A stretch of 64,000 nucleotides of DNA from Blastococcus saxobsidens. Lineage in GTDB: Bacteria > Actinomycetota > Actinomycetes > Mycobacteriales > Geodermatophilaceae. Numbering within the stretch: position 1 is the first letter of the stretch; each line of letters starts with the position of its first letter. The stretch is taken from contig NZ_JAAGWG010000006.1 of NCBI RefSeq assembly GCF_010682065.1, positions 62,001-126,000 on the forward strand, in the 5' to 3' direction. Positions 1 to 8,231 of this stretch are shown here, piece by piece. The position numbers were made by a program, and so were the translations under genes. The notes under the pieces are model-generated. The model was not told where the DNA came from, searched no databases, and saw only the letters and a program-made list of their open reading frames with translations.

Positions 1-435
1 GTCGGCCTCCAGCCGGGCGTCGGCGACCAGCCGGGCCGCCTCCGCGTCGGCGGCCTCCAGCACCTGCGTGGCCTGGGCCTCGGCCAGGCGCAGCACCTCC
101 CCCACCCGGTCGGTCACCGAGGGGCGGGTGGCCGGCTGCTCGTCGAGCATCCGGCGGAAGATCGCCAGGTCCGCCGCGTAGGACGCCATCCGGTCCAGCA
201 GGTGCTCGCGCTCCCGCTGCGCCGTCGCGAGCTCCGCCTCGGCCCAGGCGACGTAGTTGTCCACCTCGAGCCGGTCGTAGCCGCGCACCGCGCCGCGGAA
301 GGCGGGTCGGTGGTCGAGCAGCGTGTCCAGGTCGCCGGTCAGCCGCGGGGGCACCGCGGGCGGCCGCCCGTCCGGTGGCGCCGCGCCGTCCACCACTCGG
401 TTGTCGGCGAACTCGACCTGCCGGACCTTCCGCAT
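1..435 (-). CDS. DivIVA-domain coiled-coil protein (C-terminus cut by window edge)
   Basis: Reading from an ATG at 435, 145 codons are open to the window edge. Residues 51-61 read RGYDRLEVDNY, the conserved N-terminal core of DivIVA/Wag31-type proteins, preceded by a proline-rich stretch and followed by Ala/Glu/Arg-rich sequence with coiled-coil character. DivIVA family members bind curved membrane and organise polar growth or division. Canonical Wag31 starts almost directly with the core, whereas here about 45 residues precede it, so this is more likely a DivIVA-domain accessory protein than Wag31 itself. The C-terminus lies outside the window, so total length and any tail are unknown. Confidence 0.8.
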   Translation of the reverse strand, partial: MRKVRQVEFADNRVVDGAAPPDGRPPAVPPRLTGDLDTLLDHRPAFRGAVRGYDRLEVDNYVAWAEAELATAQREREHLLDRMASYAADLAIFRRMLDEQPATRPSVTDRVGEVLRLAEAQATQVLEAADAEAARLVADARLEAD

Positions 436-643
436 GTGCCCCCCTGGGAAGTAGGTGCCTCCGAATCTGCCAGAGGCCGTACACCCAGTGAGCCGCCGTG
501 ACAGGTCCGTGACCATCCGACCCGGCCGCTGGGGGACGCCGCGTCGGCGCGTGCAAGATCCGCTACGGAACGCTGCCGTCGCCCTCCTCGCTCCGAGGGG
601 CGCGGCTGGGGCATAGAACGGGACCCGGCCGAGTTCCATGAGA

Positions 644-661
644 TAGTTGCACTCTCAACTA
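644..661. promoter_or_regulatory. Candidate MarR-family operator
   Basis: TAGTTG and CAACTA form perfect 6-bp arms around a 6-bp spacer, 15 bp before the start of the monooxygenase gene. An 18-bp two-fold site of this kind is typical of MarR-family repressors (established for the family). No MarR gene lies in the window, so the binder is unknown. Confidence 0.5.
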
Positions 662-676
662 GCCACGGAGGCGGAC

Positions 677-1822
677 ATGCAGTTCGGCATCTTCACGGTC
701 AGCGACATCACCCAGGACCCGACCAACGGCCGCACGCCCACCGAGGCCGAGCGCCTCAAGGCGGTCCTGACCATCGCGCAGAAGGCCGAGGAGGTCGGGC
801 TCGACGTCTTCGCGCTCGGCGAGCACCACAACCCCCCGTTCTTCTCCTCCTCCCCCACGACGACGCTCGCCTGGATCGCCGCCCGGACGGAGAAGCTCCA
901 CCTCTCCACGTCCACGACGCTGATCACCACCAACGACCCGGTGAAGATCGCCGAGGACTACGCGATGCTCCAGCACCTGGCCGAGGGCCGCGTCGACCTG
1001 ATGATGGGCCGCGGCAACACCGGTCCGGTCTACCCGTGGTTCGGCCAGGACATCCGCAACGGCATCGAGCTCGCGGTGGAGAACTACGCGCTGCTGCGCC
1101 GGCTCTGGACCGAGGACGTCGTCGACTGGCAGGGCAAGTACCGCACCCCGCTGCAGGGCTTCACCTCCACCCCGCGCCCGCTCGACGGCGTGCCGCCGTT
1201 CGTCTGGCACGGGTCGATCCGCAGCCCGCAGATCGCCGAGCAGGCCGCGTACTACGGCGACGGCTTCTTCCACAACCACATCTTCTGGCCGAAGGAGCAC
1301 ACCCAGAAGATGGTCGAGTTCTACCGCCGCCGCTACGAGCACTACGGCCACGGCGCCGCCGACCAGGCCGTCGTCGGTCTGGGGGGTCAGGTGTTCATGC
1401 GGAAGAACAGCCAGGACGCCGTGGCCGAGTTCCGGCCGTACTTCGACAACGCGCCGGTCTACGGCCACGGCCCGTCGCTGGAGGACTTCAGCCGGGAGAC
1501 GCCGCTGACCGTCGGCAGCCCGCAGCAGGTCATCGAGCGGACCCTGGGCTTCCGCGACTACGTCGGGGACTACCAGCGCCAGCTGTTCCTCATCGACCAC
1601 GCCGGGCTGCCGCTGAAGACGGTCCTCGAGCAGCTCGACATCCTCGGCGAGGAGGTCGTCCCGGTGCTCCGCCGCGAGTTCGCCGCCCTCAAGCCGGCGC
1701 ACGTGCCCGACGCCCCGACCCACGCCTCGCGGGTGGCCGCGGCCGGCGGCGCGAAGGACGCGACGGTCCACGCCGGCGGCGACGAGGTCACCGGCAGGAC
1801 GGCGGAGGCGGCGGCCCGATGA
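677..1822 (+). CDS. LLM-class flavin-dependent monooxygenase (CE1758-type)
   Basis: A 381-residue TIM-barrel luciferase-like monooxygenase, expected to use reduced FMN and O2 on an unknown substrate in the cytosol. The N-terminus MQFGIFTVSDITQ, the GEHHNPPF motif and the MGRGNTGPVYPWFG segment are characteristic of this subfamily. I chose ATG 677 because a GGAGG-like site (around 666-670) lies just upstream; the frame is open from 647. The gene overlaps the following FMN reductase by 4 bp (ATGA), which supplies the reduced flavin, so the two form a two-component system. A MarR-like palindrome sits directly upstream. The C-terminal tail of about 40 residues is Ala/Gly-rich and probably disordered. 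Confidence 0.88.
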   Translation: MQFGIFTVSDITQDPTNGRTPTEAERLKAVLTIAQKAEEVGLDVFALGEHHNPPFFSSSPTTTLAWIAARTEKLHLSTSTTLITTNDPVKIAEDYAMLQHLAEGRVDLMMGRGNTGPVYPWFGQDIRNGIELAVENYALLRRLWTEDVVDWQGKYRTPLQGFTSTPRPLDGVPPFVWHGSIRSPQIAEQAAYYGDGFFHNHIFWPKEHTQKMVEFYRRRYEHYGHGAADQAVVGLGGQVFMRKNSQDAVAEFRPYFDNAPVYGHGPSLEDFSRETPLTVGSPQQVIERTLGFRDYVGDYQRQLFLIDHAGLPLKTVLEQLDILGEEVVPVLRREFAALKPAHVPDAPTHASRVAAAGGAKDATVHAGGDEVTGRTAEAAAR

Positions 1823-2445
1823 GCACGCGGACCCTGGCCGTGGTGAGCGCCGGGCTCGGCGTCCCGTCGTCCACCCGGCTGCTCGCCGACCGGCTGACGG
1901 CGGCGACGGTGGACGCCCTGCGCGAGCGGGGCGTCACCGCCACCGTCGAGGTGGTGGAGCTGCGGCAGCACGCCCGAGACCTGGCCGACAACCTGCTGAC
2001 CGGTTTCCCGGACGAGGCGCTGCGCGGGGCGGTCGACACCGTCGTGGGTGCCGACGGGCTGATCGCCGTCACACCGATCTTCTCGGCGTCCTACAGCGGC
2101 CTGTTCAAGACGTTCTTCGACGTGCTGGACAAGGACGCGCTCACCGGCAAGCCGGTGCTCCTGGGCGCGACGGCGGGCACCGCCCGGCACTCCCTGGCGC
2201 TGGAGCACGCGATGCGCCCGCTCTTCGCCTACCTGCGGGCGACGGTGGCACCCACCGCGGTGTTCGCCGCCTCCGAGGACTGGGCGGGCGGCGACGCCGG
2301 CACCCCGGCGCTCACCGGGCGGGTCCGGCGCGCCGCCGGCGAGCTGGCCGACCTCGTGGCCGCCCGCCCGCCGACGGCCCCGGCCGATCCGTTCGCCGAC
2401 CCGACGACGTCCTTCGAGGACCTGCTGCGCGGCAACGGCGGCTGA
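1819..2445 (+). CDS. NAD(P)H-dependent FMN reductase (CE1759-type)
   Basis: A 208-residue flavodoxin-fold reductase. The N-terminal SAGLGVPSSTRLLADRL segment corresponds to the flavin phosphate-binding loop, and GADGLIAVTPIFSASYSGLFKTFFD is interrupted by the usual substrate-side loop of NADPH-dependent FMN reductases. The ATG overlaps the stop of the upstream monooxygenase (ATGA), implying translational coupling. The product most likely delivers FMNH2 to that monooxygenase. Similar two-gene units occur widely in actinobacteria; the physiological substrate is not evident from the sequence. Confidence 0.85.
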   Translation: MSTRTLAVVSAGLGVPSSTRLLADRLTAATVDALRERGVTATVEVVELRQHARDLADNLLTGFPDEALRGAVDTVVGADGLIAVTPIFSASYSGLFKTFFDVLDKDALTGKPVLLGATAGTARHSLALEHAMRPLFAYLRATVAPTAVFAASEDWAGGDAGTPALTGRVRRAAGELADLVAARPPTAPADPFADPTTSFEDLLRGNGG

Positions 2446-2454
2446 GTCGCGGCG

Positions 2455-2628
2455 TCAGTCGTCCTCCTCCTCGCCGCCCTCGTCCTCGCCGCCCTCCTCC
2501 TGCTCCATGACCCCGCCCTCCTCGCCGGCCTCGCCGCCGCAGGCGGTCATGGTGAACGACGCGGCGGCGATGGCGACCGCGGCCACGCCCGTGCGCCAGC
2601 GTCGGGTGGGGAGGGAGGTGCGGTTCAT
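2455..2628 (-). CDS. Small acidic lipoprotein, 57 aa
   Basis: The start ATG at 2628 has an AAGGAG ribosome site just upstream. The product begins with Arg residues and an Ala-rich hydrophobic segment (residues 15-28) ending in MTAC, an acceptable lipobox with Cys30 as the lipidation site. The mature part (residues 30-57) is almost only Gly, Glu and Asp. It is therefore a predicted exported lipoprotein with a highly acidic, disordered tail; cation binding or surface charge is possible but is inference. It stands alone, 10 bp beyond the end of the convergent FMN reductase gene. Confidence 0.6.
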   Translation of the reverse strand: MNRTSLPTRRWRTGVAAVAIAAASFTMTACGGEAGEEGGVMEQEEGGEDEGGEEEDD

Positions 2629-2768
2629 GAGGACTCCTTCGACGACTCCGACCCACGGGTTGGACCGGAGGTGCTCCCCCGCTGTGCCCCGCAGGCGCCC
2701 GGCCCATCCGGATCCGGGACGACGACATCGATCCGATCCGTCGACGGCGCGCGCGGGCCGCCCCGACC

Positions 2769-4343
2769 TCACCCCACGGCGGTCGAGGACGGCGGGGCGG
2801 AGCCTCCGCCGGACTCCTCCCCGGTCATGAGCGCGACGACGGCGGCCCGGTCGGCCGCCGACGGCAGCCCCCAGCCCGCCTCGTAGCCGTACACCTCGCG
2901 CAGCGGGCTGGACGTCGTGCGCCCGGTGAGGATCTCCACCGAGTCGGGGTCGATCAGGCCGGGGTGCTCCACCCCGCACGCCTCGGCCACCTTCAGCAGG
3001 TCCCGGCGCAGGGTGCGCAGGTAGTTCGCTGCCCGGGTGGACTTCAGCGCCGGGTCGAGCCCGTGCGCCAGCCAGGAGTTCTGCGTCGCCACCCCGGTCG
3101 GGCAGGTGTCGGTGTGGCACTTCTGGGCCTGGATGCAGCCGATCGCCAGCATCGCCTCGCGGCCGACGTTGACCAGGTCGCAGCCGAGGGCGAAGGCGAC
3201 CACCGCGTTGTCGGGCAGCCCGAGCTTCCCGGCGCCGACGAAGACGACGTCGTCGGCCAGGCCGGCCCGGGCGAACGTCGCGTGGACGCGCGCGAAGCCG
3301 AGCTGGAAGGGCAGCGACACCGAGTCGGTGAAGATCAGCGGCGCGGCACCGGTGCCGCCCTCGCCCCCGTCGATCGTCACGAAGTCCACCCCGCGACCGG
3401 TGCCGGCCATCAGCCCGGTGAGCTCGTCCCAGAACTCCATGTCGCCCACCGCGGACTTGATGCCGACCGGCAGCCCGGTCTCCGCGGCCAGCAGCTCGAC
3501 CCAGTCCAGCAGGCTGTCGGCGTCGGAGAACTCGGCGTGCCGGGACGGGCTCACGCAGTCGACGCCCTCGGGCACGCCACGGGCCGCGGCGATCTCCGCC
3601 GACACCTTGGCCGCCGGCAGCACCCCGCCGAGGCCGGGCTTGGCACCCTGGCTGAGCTTGATCTCCAGGGCGCGCACCGGCGCACCCGCCACGAGGTCCT
3701 TCAGCCGGCCGAGGTCGAAGCGGCCGGAGGAGTCCCGGCAGCCGAAGTAGGCGGTGCCGATCTGGTAGACGAGCTCCCCGCCGTTGCGGTGGTACCGGGA
3801 GATGCCGCCCTCACCGGTGTTGTGCAGGCAGCCGGCCAGCGCGGCCCCCCGGTTGAGTGCCTCCACCGCCGCCCCGGACAGCGAGCCGAAGCTCATCGCG
3901 GAGATGTTGACCAGCGACGGCGGGCGGAAGGACCGAGCCCGGCCCCGGGCGGCGCCGAGCACCTTGGCGCACGGCAGCTCGACGTCCTGGCCGGCCTGCA
4001 CGTGCGACGCGGGGACGGCGCGGCCGAAGGTGCGGTGCTTGATCACCGGGTAGCCGGCCGTGAACTCCAGATCGTTGTCGGTGCCGAACCCGAAGTAGTT
4101 GTTCTCCTGCTTGCTGGATGCGTAGACCCAGCGGCGCTGGTCCCGGGTGAAGGGCCGCTCCTCGTTGTTGCCGGCCACCAGGTACTGGCGCAGCTCGGGA
4201 CCGATCGACTCCAGCAGGTAGCGGGCGCGGCCCACCACCGGGAAGTTGCGCAGCAGGGTGTGCTCACGTTGCAGGAGGTCGCGGACGGCGACGCCGGCCA
4301 GCGCGGTCAGACCGGCCGCGGCTGCCCGCGGGAGAAGCGACAT
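2769..4343 (-). CDS. FMN-binding glutamate synthase-like protein (GltB-type domain alone)
   Basis: A 524-residue protein corresponding to the FMN/3Fe-4S synthase domain of glutamate synthase, without the glutaminase domain. A short N-terminal hydrophobic stretch (residues 7-22) may anchor it to the membrane. The GGEGGTGAAP loop of the FMN barrel is visible, and Cys403, Cys409 and Cys414 (GCIQAQKCHTDTCPTG) give the 3Fe-4S ligands in the family spacing. No GltD small subunit or glutaminase is adjacent, so the electron donor and nitrogen source are unknown; archaeal-type GltS or an amidation/redox enzyme are alternatives. It starts at ATG 4343 and is followed, 10 genes-strand wise, only by unrelated genes. 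Confidence 0.85.
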   Translation of the reverse strand: MSLLPRAAAAGLTALAGVAVRDLLQREHTLLRNFPVVGRARYLLESIGPELRQYLVAGNNEERPFTRDQRRWVYASSKQENNYFGFGTDNDLEFTAGYPVIKHRTFGRAVPASHVQAGQDVELPCAKVLGAARGRARSFRPPSLVNISAMSFGSLSGAAVEALNRGAALAGCLHNTGEGGISRYHRNGGELVYQIGTAYFGCRDSSGRFDLGRLKDLVAGAPVRALEIKLSQGAKPGLGGVLPAAKVSAEIAAARGVPEGVDCVSPSRHAEFSDADSLLDWVELLAAETGLPVGIKSAVGDMEFWDELTGLMAGTGRGVDFVTIDGGEGGTGAAPLIFTDSVSLPFQLGFARVHATFARAGLADDVVFVGAGKLGLPDNAVVAFALGCDLVNVGREAMLAIGCIQAQKCHTDTCPTGVATQNSWLAHGLDPALKSTRAANYLRTLRRDLLKVAEACGVEHPGLIDPDSVEILTGRTTSSPLREVYGYEAGWGLPSAADRAAVVALMTGEESGGGSAPPSSTAVG

Positions 4344-4398
4344 GCCCCACTATCGCGCGGCCGGACCGGCCCTGCAGGCGAAGCCGCCACGGACGGCG

Positions 4399-5724
4399 TC
4401 AGCGATAGGCGGAGCTGCCGCGCAGCCGGGCGCGGACCGCCGTGTGCAGCGGCGCGAGCACGATCCCGTCGCGGGCCAGGCGCGCCCGCAGCTGCCGCCG
4501 GTGCCGCAGCACGCCCACCAGGCCGATCGCCCAGAACACGTACTGCACCGCGAAGGCTGCCCGGAACGCCGCGAGGTCGTAGTCGGCCGACGCCCCGGGC
4601 GTGCGCAGGTCGAGCACCACGCCGATGGCCAGGATCGTCAGCAGCGAGGCGACGAAGCCGCCGACGTTCACCACGCCGGTCGCGCTGCCCAGGCGCTCCA
4701 CCGGGTTCTCCGTGCGCGCGTAGTCGAAGCCGATCATCGACCCCGGGCCGTTGGTGCCGAGGACGACGGCCAGCGCCACCAGCAGGGCCAGCGGCGCGGG
4801 ACCCGGCCACAGCAGCACGACCGTCCACACCGTGACCGTGGCCGCCAGGATGGCGAAGACCAGGACCGACCGGCGCAGCGGCCACCGCCCGCAGAGGCGG
4901 CCCAGCAGCGGTCCGACGCCCATCCCGACGACGACCAGCAGGGTCAGCAGCGCCGCCGCCGTCCCGGGGGTGAGCCCCTGCCCGACCACCAGGAACGGGT
5001 AGCCCCACAACAGCGCGAAGACCGTGCCCGAGAACTGGGTGACCAGGTGCGTGTAGAGGCCCAGCCGGGTGCCCGGCTCCCGCCAGGTGTCGACGAGCCC
5101 GCGGCGCACGGCGGCCAGGCCGACCGCCGGGGCCCGGGTGTCGCCGGCCGGCGAGTCCCGGAGCGCCACCAGCACCAGCACGGCGACGAGCACGCCTGTG
5201 GCCGCCGCGCCCAGGAAGGTCGCTTCCCACGAGGTCCCGTGCAGCAGGGCGACCAGCGGGTAGGCCGCCACGACGGAGCCCAGCTGACCCAGGATGCCGG
5301 TCAGCTGGGTGACCAGCGGCACGGTGCGGCCGGGGAACCACAGGGACACGACCCGCAGCACGCTGATGAAGGTCATGGCGTCACCGGCGCCGACCAGCAC
5401 CCGGGCGGCCACCGCGGTCGGCACGTCGACGGCCAGCGCCAGCGCCAGCTGCCCGGCGGCCATGGTGAGCGCCCCGGCGAGGATCATCCGCCGCGATCCG
5501 AACCGGTCCAGCGCCACGCCGACAGGCACCTGCAGCCCGGCGTACACGGCGAGCTGCAGCACCAGGAACAGCGACACCGCAGAAGCGCCGGCGGAGAACC
5601 GCTCCTGCGCGTCGACGGCCGCGACCCCGAGGGAGGAGCGGTGGAAGACCGCGACCGTGTAGGCCAGCAGACCGACCGCCCAGGCCACGTACGCGCGCGA
5701 CGTCGTCCGGGCGGGTGTCGGCAT
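4399..5724 (-). CDS. MFS transporter
   Basis: A 441-residue permease with about 12 hydrophobic segments and the MFS loop-2 signature around DRFGSRRMI (near residue 75). The FPGRTVPL segment after the fourth helix and long GPGSMIGFDYAR loop are consistent with an organic-anion or drug exporter, but the substrate cannot be read from the sequence. ATG 5724 and GTG 5730 are both possible starts; AGGAG lies 11 bp before the ATG and 5 bp before the GTG. It is divergent from a TetR regulator with an inverted repeat between them, suggesting ligand-induced export controlled by that regulator. Confidence 0.82.
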   Translation of the reverse strand: MPTPARTTSRAYVAWAVGLLAYTVAVFHRSSLGVAAVDAQERFSAGASAVSLFLVLQLAVYAGLQVPVGVALDRFGSRRMILAGALTMAAGQLALALAVDVPTAVAARVLVGAGDAMTFISVLRVVSLWFPGRTVPLVTQLTGILGQLGSVVAAYPLVALLHGTSWEATFLGAAATGVLVAVLVLVALRDSPAGDTRAPAVGLAAVRRGLVDTWREPGTRLGLYTHLVTQFSGTVFALLWGYPFLVVGQGLTPGTAAALLTLLVVVGMGVGPLLGRLCGRWPLRRSVLVFAILAATVTVWTVVLLWPGPAPLALLVALAVVLGTNGPGSMIGFDYARTENPVERLGSATGVVNVGGFVASLLTILAIGVVLDLRTPGASADYDLAAFRAAFAVQYVFWAIGLVGVLRHRRQLRARLARDGIVLAPLHTAVRARLRGSSAYR

Positions 5725-5773
5725 GCTCACCCCTACTCCTACACCGGCGCCGCGCCGGTCCTTCCAGCACGGA

Positions 5774-5793
5774 CAGGTGAGTTGAGCCACCTG
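5774..5793. promoter_or_regulatory. Candidate TetR operator in divergent promoter region
   Basis: CAGGTG (5774-5779) and CACCTG (5788-5793) are inverted 6-bp arms 8 bp apart, in the middle of the 97-bp gap between the divergent MFS and TetR genes. Position and symmetry fit a shared TetR operator; this is inference. Confidence 0.4.
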
Positions 5794-5821
5794 GACCGTC
5801 TCCCGTGAGATTCTGCGCCTC

Positions 5822-6451
5822 GTGCACGCGCTCCTCGACCCGACCGGCGACCCGGCCGTCGACGACGGCCATCGCCGCGGACGGATCCTGTGGGCGCTGG
5901 CCGCGTGCATGGCCGAGAAGGGCTACCAGGCGACGACGATCGCCGACATCGCGCGAGCGGGCCGGGTCTCCAAGACGGTGGTGTACACGCACTTCCGGGA
6001 CAAGGAGCACTGCCTCCTCGAGCTGTACTCGCGGGCCAACGACAAGGTGCTCGCGACCGTCCGTACCGCACAGGAGGAGGCCCGCGCCGCGGGTCTGCCG
6101 TGGCGGGAGCGGCTGCACGCCGGGATCGCCGCCTACATGGGCACGCTTGCGGCCGGGCCGGACGTCGCGTGGGCAGCGCTGGTGGAGGTGCAGGCAGCCG
6201 GGCGTTCCGCGCTGGCGCTGCGCCGGGAGGTGTTCGACCGCTACGTGGACCTCATCTGCTCGGTCGCGGCAGAGCTGGCCGAGCAGCACCCCGCCGAGGT
6301 ACGGCCGGTGGACCGGCCACTGGTCCTGGCCGCCGTCGGGGGGATCAACGAGCTCATGCTCGCCCGCGTCGAGCGGGGCGAGGCCGTGCGGCTGCTGGAG
6401 GACGTGGACGCGGCCACCGCGTCGGTGGTGGGGCTGCTCGAGCGTCGCTGA
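5822..6451 (+). CDS. TetR/AcrR-family regulator
   Basis: A 209-residue repressor. The helix-turn-helix spans residues 38-60 (TTIADIARAGRVSKTVVYTH), and the remaining helical domain is the usual variable ligand/dimer domain. The start is GTG 5822; no strong ribosome site is visible, so the mRNA may be leaderless. It faces away from the MFS transporter at 4399-5724, whose expression it probably controls together with its own. The gene ends at two strong hairpins that also close the convergent heptad-repeat gene. Confidence 0.85.
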   Translation: MHALLDPTGDPAVDDGHRRGRILWALAACMAEKGYQATTIADIARAGRVSKTVVYTHFRDKEHCLLELYSRANDKVLATVRTAQEEARAAGLPWRERLHAGIAAYMGTLAAGPDVAWAALVEVQAAGRSALALRREVFDRYVDLICSVAAELAEQHPAEVRPVDRPLVLAAVGGINELMLARVERGEAVRLLEDVDAATASVVGLLERR

Positions 6452-6462
6452 GCGCCCCGGAC

Positions 6463-6502
6463 GCACTGCGGCCCGCCTCCTTCCGGAGACGGGCCGCAGT
6501 GC
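6463..6502. terminator. Hairpin terminator, 13-bp perfect stem
   Basis: GCACTGCGGCCCG and CGGGCCGCAGTGC pair perfectly around a 14-nt loop, 12 bp after the TetR stop. It serves the TetR gene and, read backwards, can also stop the convergent gene. Confidence 0.8.
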
Positions 6503-6513
6503 TGTCGGAGTGA

Positions 6514-6550
6514 CGACCCGTCGCCTCGCGGAAGGCGGGGCGACGGGTCG
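6514..6550. terminator. Second hairpin terminator between convergent genes
   Basis: CGACCCGTCGCC (6514-6525) pairs with GGCGACGGGTCG (6539-6550) around a 13-nt loop, 11 bp beyond the end of the minus-strand heptad-repeat gene. Tandem with the hairpin at 6463-6502. Confidence 0.75.
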
Positions 6551-6560
6551 CCGGGCGGTG

Positions 6561-8231
6561 TCAGGGCGCGGCGTGACCGGCCCGGGAGGACCGGCGGACC
6601 CGCAGGGCCGCCATCACCAGGGCAGCGAGCGCGAACGCGAGACCCACGGGCAGGGCGAGCGTGCCGGGCGCGAACGCATCGACCCCCTCGTCGAGCTCCG
6701 TCGCACCGTCGGCCAGCTCCTCCTGGCCGGCAGTGAGCTTCAGCTGACCCGCGTCGAGCTGGTCCGCGCCGCCGGCCAGCTCCTGGGTACCGCTGGCGAG
6801 CTGCTCGATGCCGGCCTTGAGCTCGGAGCCGCCCGCGCTGAGCTTGGCGCCGCCCTCGGTCAGCTTCGGGCTGTTGGCGGTGAGCTGGCCCACGCCGTCG
6901 TCCAGCTTCCGGGTGCCGGCCGCGATCTCACCGACGCCGTCGGAGAGGTCCCCGGCGCCGGTGCGCAACGTGCCCGAGCCCTTCGCGGCGTCACCCAGAC
7001 CGGCCGAGACCTGCCCGGCGCCGGCGCGGAGCGTGCCCGAGCCCTTGGCGGCGTCACCCAGACCGGCCGAGACCTGCCCGGCGCCGGCGGCGAGCGTGTT
7101 GGCGCCCGCGGCCGCCTGACCGATGCCGGCGTTCAGCTGACCGATGCCGTTGGACAGGTCCCGGCCACCGGCGGCGAGCCGGCCCGCGCCCGGCAGCAGC
7201 TGGGTGTCGACGCCAGCCTTGAGCTCCCCCAGCCCGTCGCGCAGGTCGGTCACGCCCGCGGCGGCGCCCTGGACGTAGCCCCGTGCCGTGCCCACGTCGA
7301 GGCCGACGGCGCTCAGCTTGGTCCCCGCGGCCTGGACGTCGCCCAGAGCCGCCGCATAGAGACCGAGCAGCTCCCCCTGCTCCGCCACGGTGAGCGGGGT
7401 CGCCCCGCCGTTGAACTGCGCCGCCAGTGCCTGGAGTCGCGCACCGCCGGCGCCGGCCGCCTGCAGGCTGCTGCCCAGTCCGCCTGGGCCGGTGATGCCG
7501 ACCAGCGCCTCCGTGGCCTCGGTGTTGGCCGTCGCCAGCGCGGCGGCGAGGCCGTCCGTACCGGTCTGCGCCTCACCCAGCCCGCTGCTGACGGTCTGGG
7601 CCCCGTCGCGGAGCGCGGCCCCGCCTGCGGCGATGGCCGCGGCGCCCTGCCCCAGCTTGCTGTCCCTGGTGGTGCTCGCACCGAGCGTGCCCAGACCGGC
7701 GGCGACGTCCTGCGCGCCCTTGGTGACCGCACCCGACCCGGTGGAGAGCTTGCCGATGCCGGCGTCGAGATCGGCGGCCCCCTTGGCGACCGCACCCGAG
7801 CCGGCGGAGAGCTTGCCGATGCCGGCGTCGAGGTCCGACGCGCCCTTCTCCAGCTTGCTGGCGCCCGCGGCAGCCTCGCTCGAACCGTCGGCGAGCTGCT
7901 TCGAACCGTCGGCCAGCTGGCCGACGCCGTCGACGTAGGTGTTCACGCCGGCGCTGTACTCCTGGACGCCGGCCACGTACGTGCCGGCGCCGTCCTCGAC
8001 CTTGGCCGCGCCGGCGTCGAGGTCCTCGACGCCGTTGGCCAGCCGGTCCCACCCGTCGGCGAACTCCGACTGCCCGGCGTTGAGGCGCAGCGCCCCGTCC
8101 CGGACGTCACCAGCTCCCTCGGACACCGTGCCCATGAGCAGCAGGAATGCGGTCGCGGCCGCGCCCGTGCCGAGCAGGACGGCTGGACCCGCGAAGCGAC
8201 GCCCGCCCCTCTGATCACGATCTCTGTACAC
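6561..8231 (-). CDS. XXXLXXG heptad-repeat membrane protein
   Basis: A 556-residue protein with one N-terminal membrane segment (residues 13-34), one at the C-terminus (about 525-543), and between them nearly 500 residues of XXXLXXG heptads (for example LADGSKQLADG, LDAGIGKLSAG). Such heptads occur in YhgE/Pip proteins and some MmpL-type exporters and form long helical rods outside the membrane. Here no permease domain is present, so it is a double-anchored rod, not a transporter. GTG 8231 is preceded by GGGAG. Two internal 63-bp (21-residue) tandem duplications show recent repeat expansion. Role unknown: envelope spacer, secretion accessory or phage-receptor-like functions are possible. Confidence 0.75.
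   Translation of the reverse strand: MYRDRDQRGGRRFAGPAVLLGTGAAATAFLLLMGTVSEGAGDVRDGALRLNAGQSEFADGWDRLANGVEDLDAGAAKVEDGAGTYVAGVQEYSAGVNTYVDGVGQLADGSKQLADGSSEAAAGASKLEKGASDLDAGIGKLSAGSGAVAKGAADLDAGIGKLSTGSGAVTKGAQDVAAGLGTLGASTTRDSKLGQGAAAIAAGGAALRDGAQTVSSGLGEAQTGTDGLAAALATANTEATEALVGITGPGGLGSSLQAAGAGGARLQALAAQFNGGATPLTVAEQGELLGLYAAALGDVQAAGTKLSAVGLDVGTARGYVQGAAAGVTDLRDGLGELKAGVDTQLLPGAGRLAAGGRDLSNGIGQLNAGIGQAAAGANTLAAGAGQVSAGLGDAAKGSGTLRAGAGQVSAGLGDAAKGSGTLRTGAGDLSDGVGEIAAGTRKLDDGVGQLTANSPKLTEGGAKLSAGGSELKAGIEQLASGTQELAGGADQLDAGQLKLTAGQEELADGATELDEGVDAFAPGTLALPVGLAFALAALVMAALRVRRSSRAGHAAP
6970..7089 (-). repeat. 63-bp tandem duplication inside the heptad-repeat gene
   Basis: Positions 6970-7026 recur at 7033-7089 with a single mismatch (C to G). 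The period of 63 bp equals three heptads, so the frame and heptad register are kept. Confidence 0.85.
7744..7831 (-). repeat. Second 63-bp-period duplication in the same gene
   Basis: A block beginning GAGAGCTTGCCGATGCCGG at 7744 recurs at 7807, again 63 bp apart. It encodes two copies of a LDAGIGKLS-containing 21-residue unit. Confidence 0.75.
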
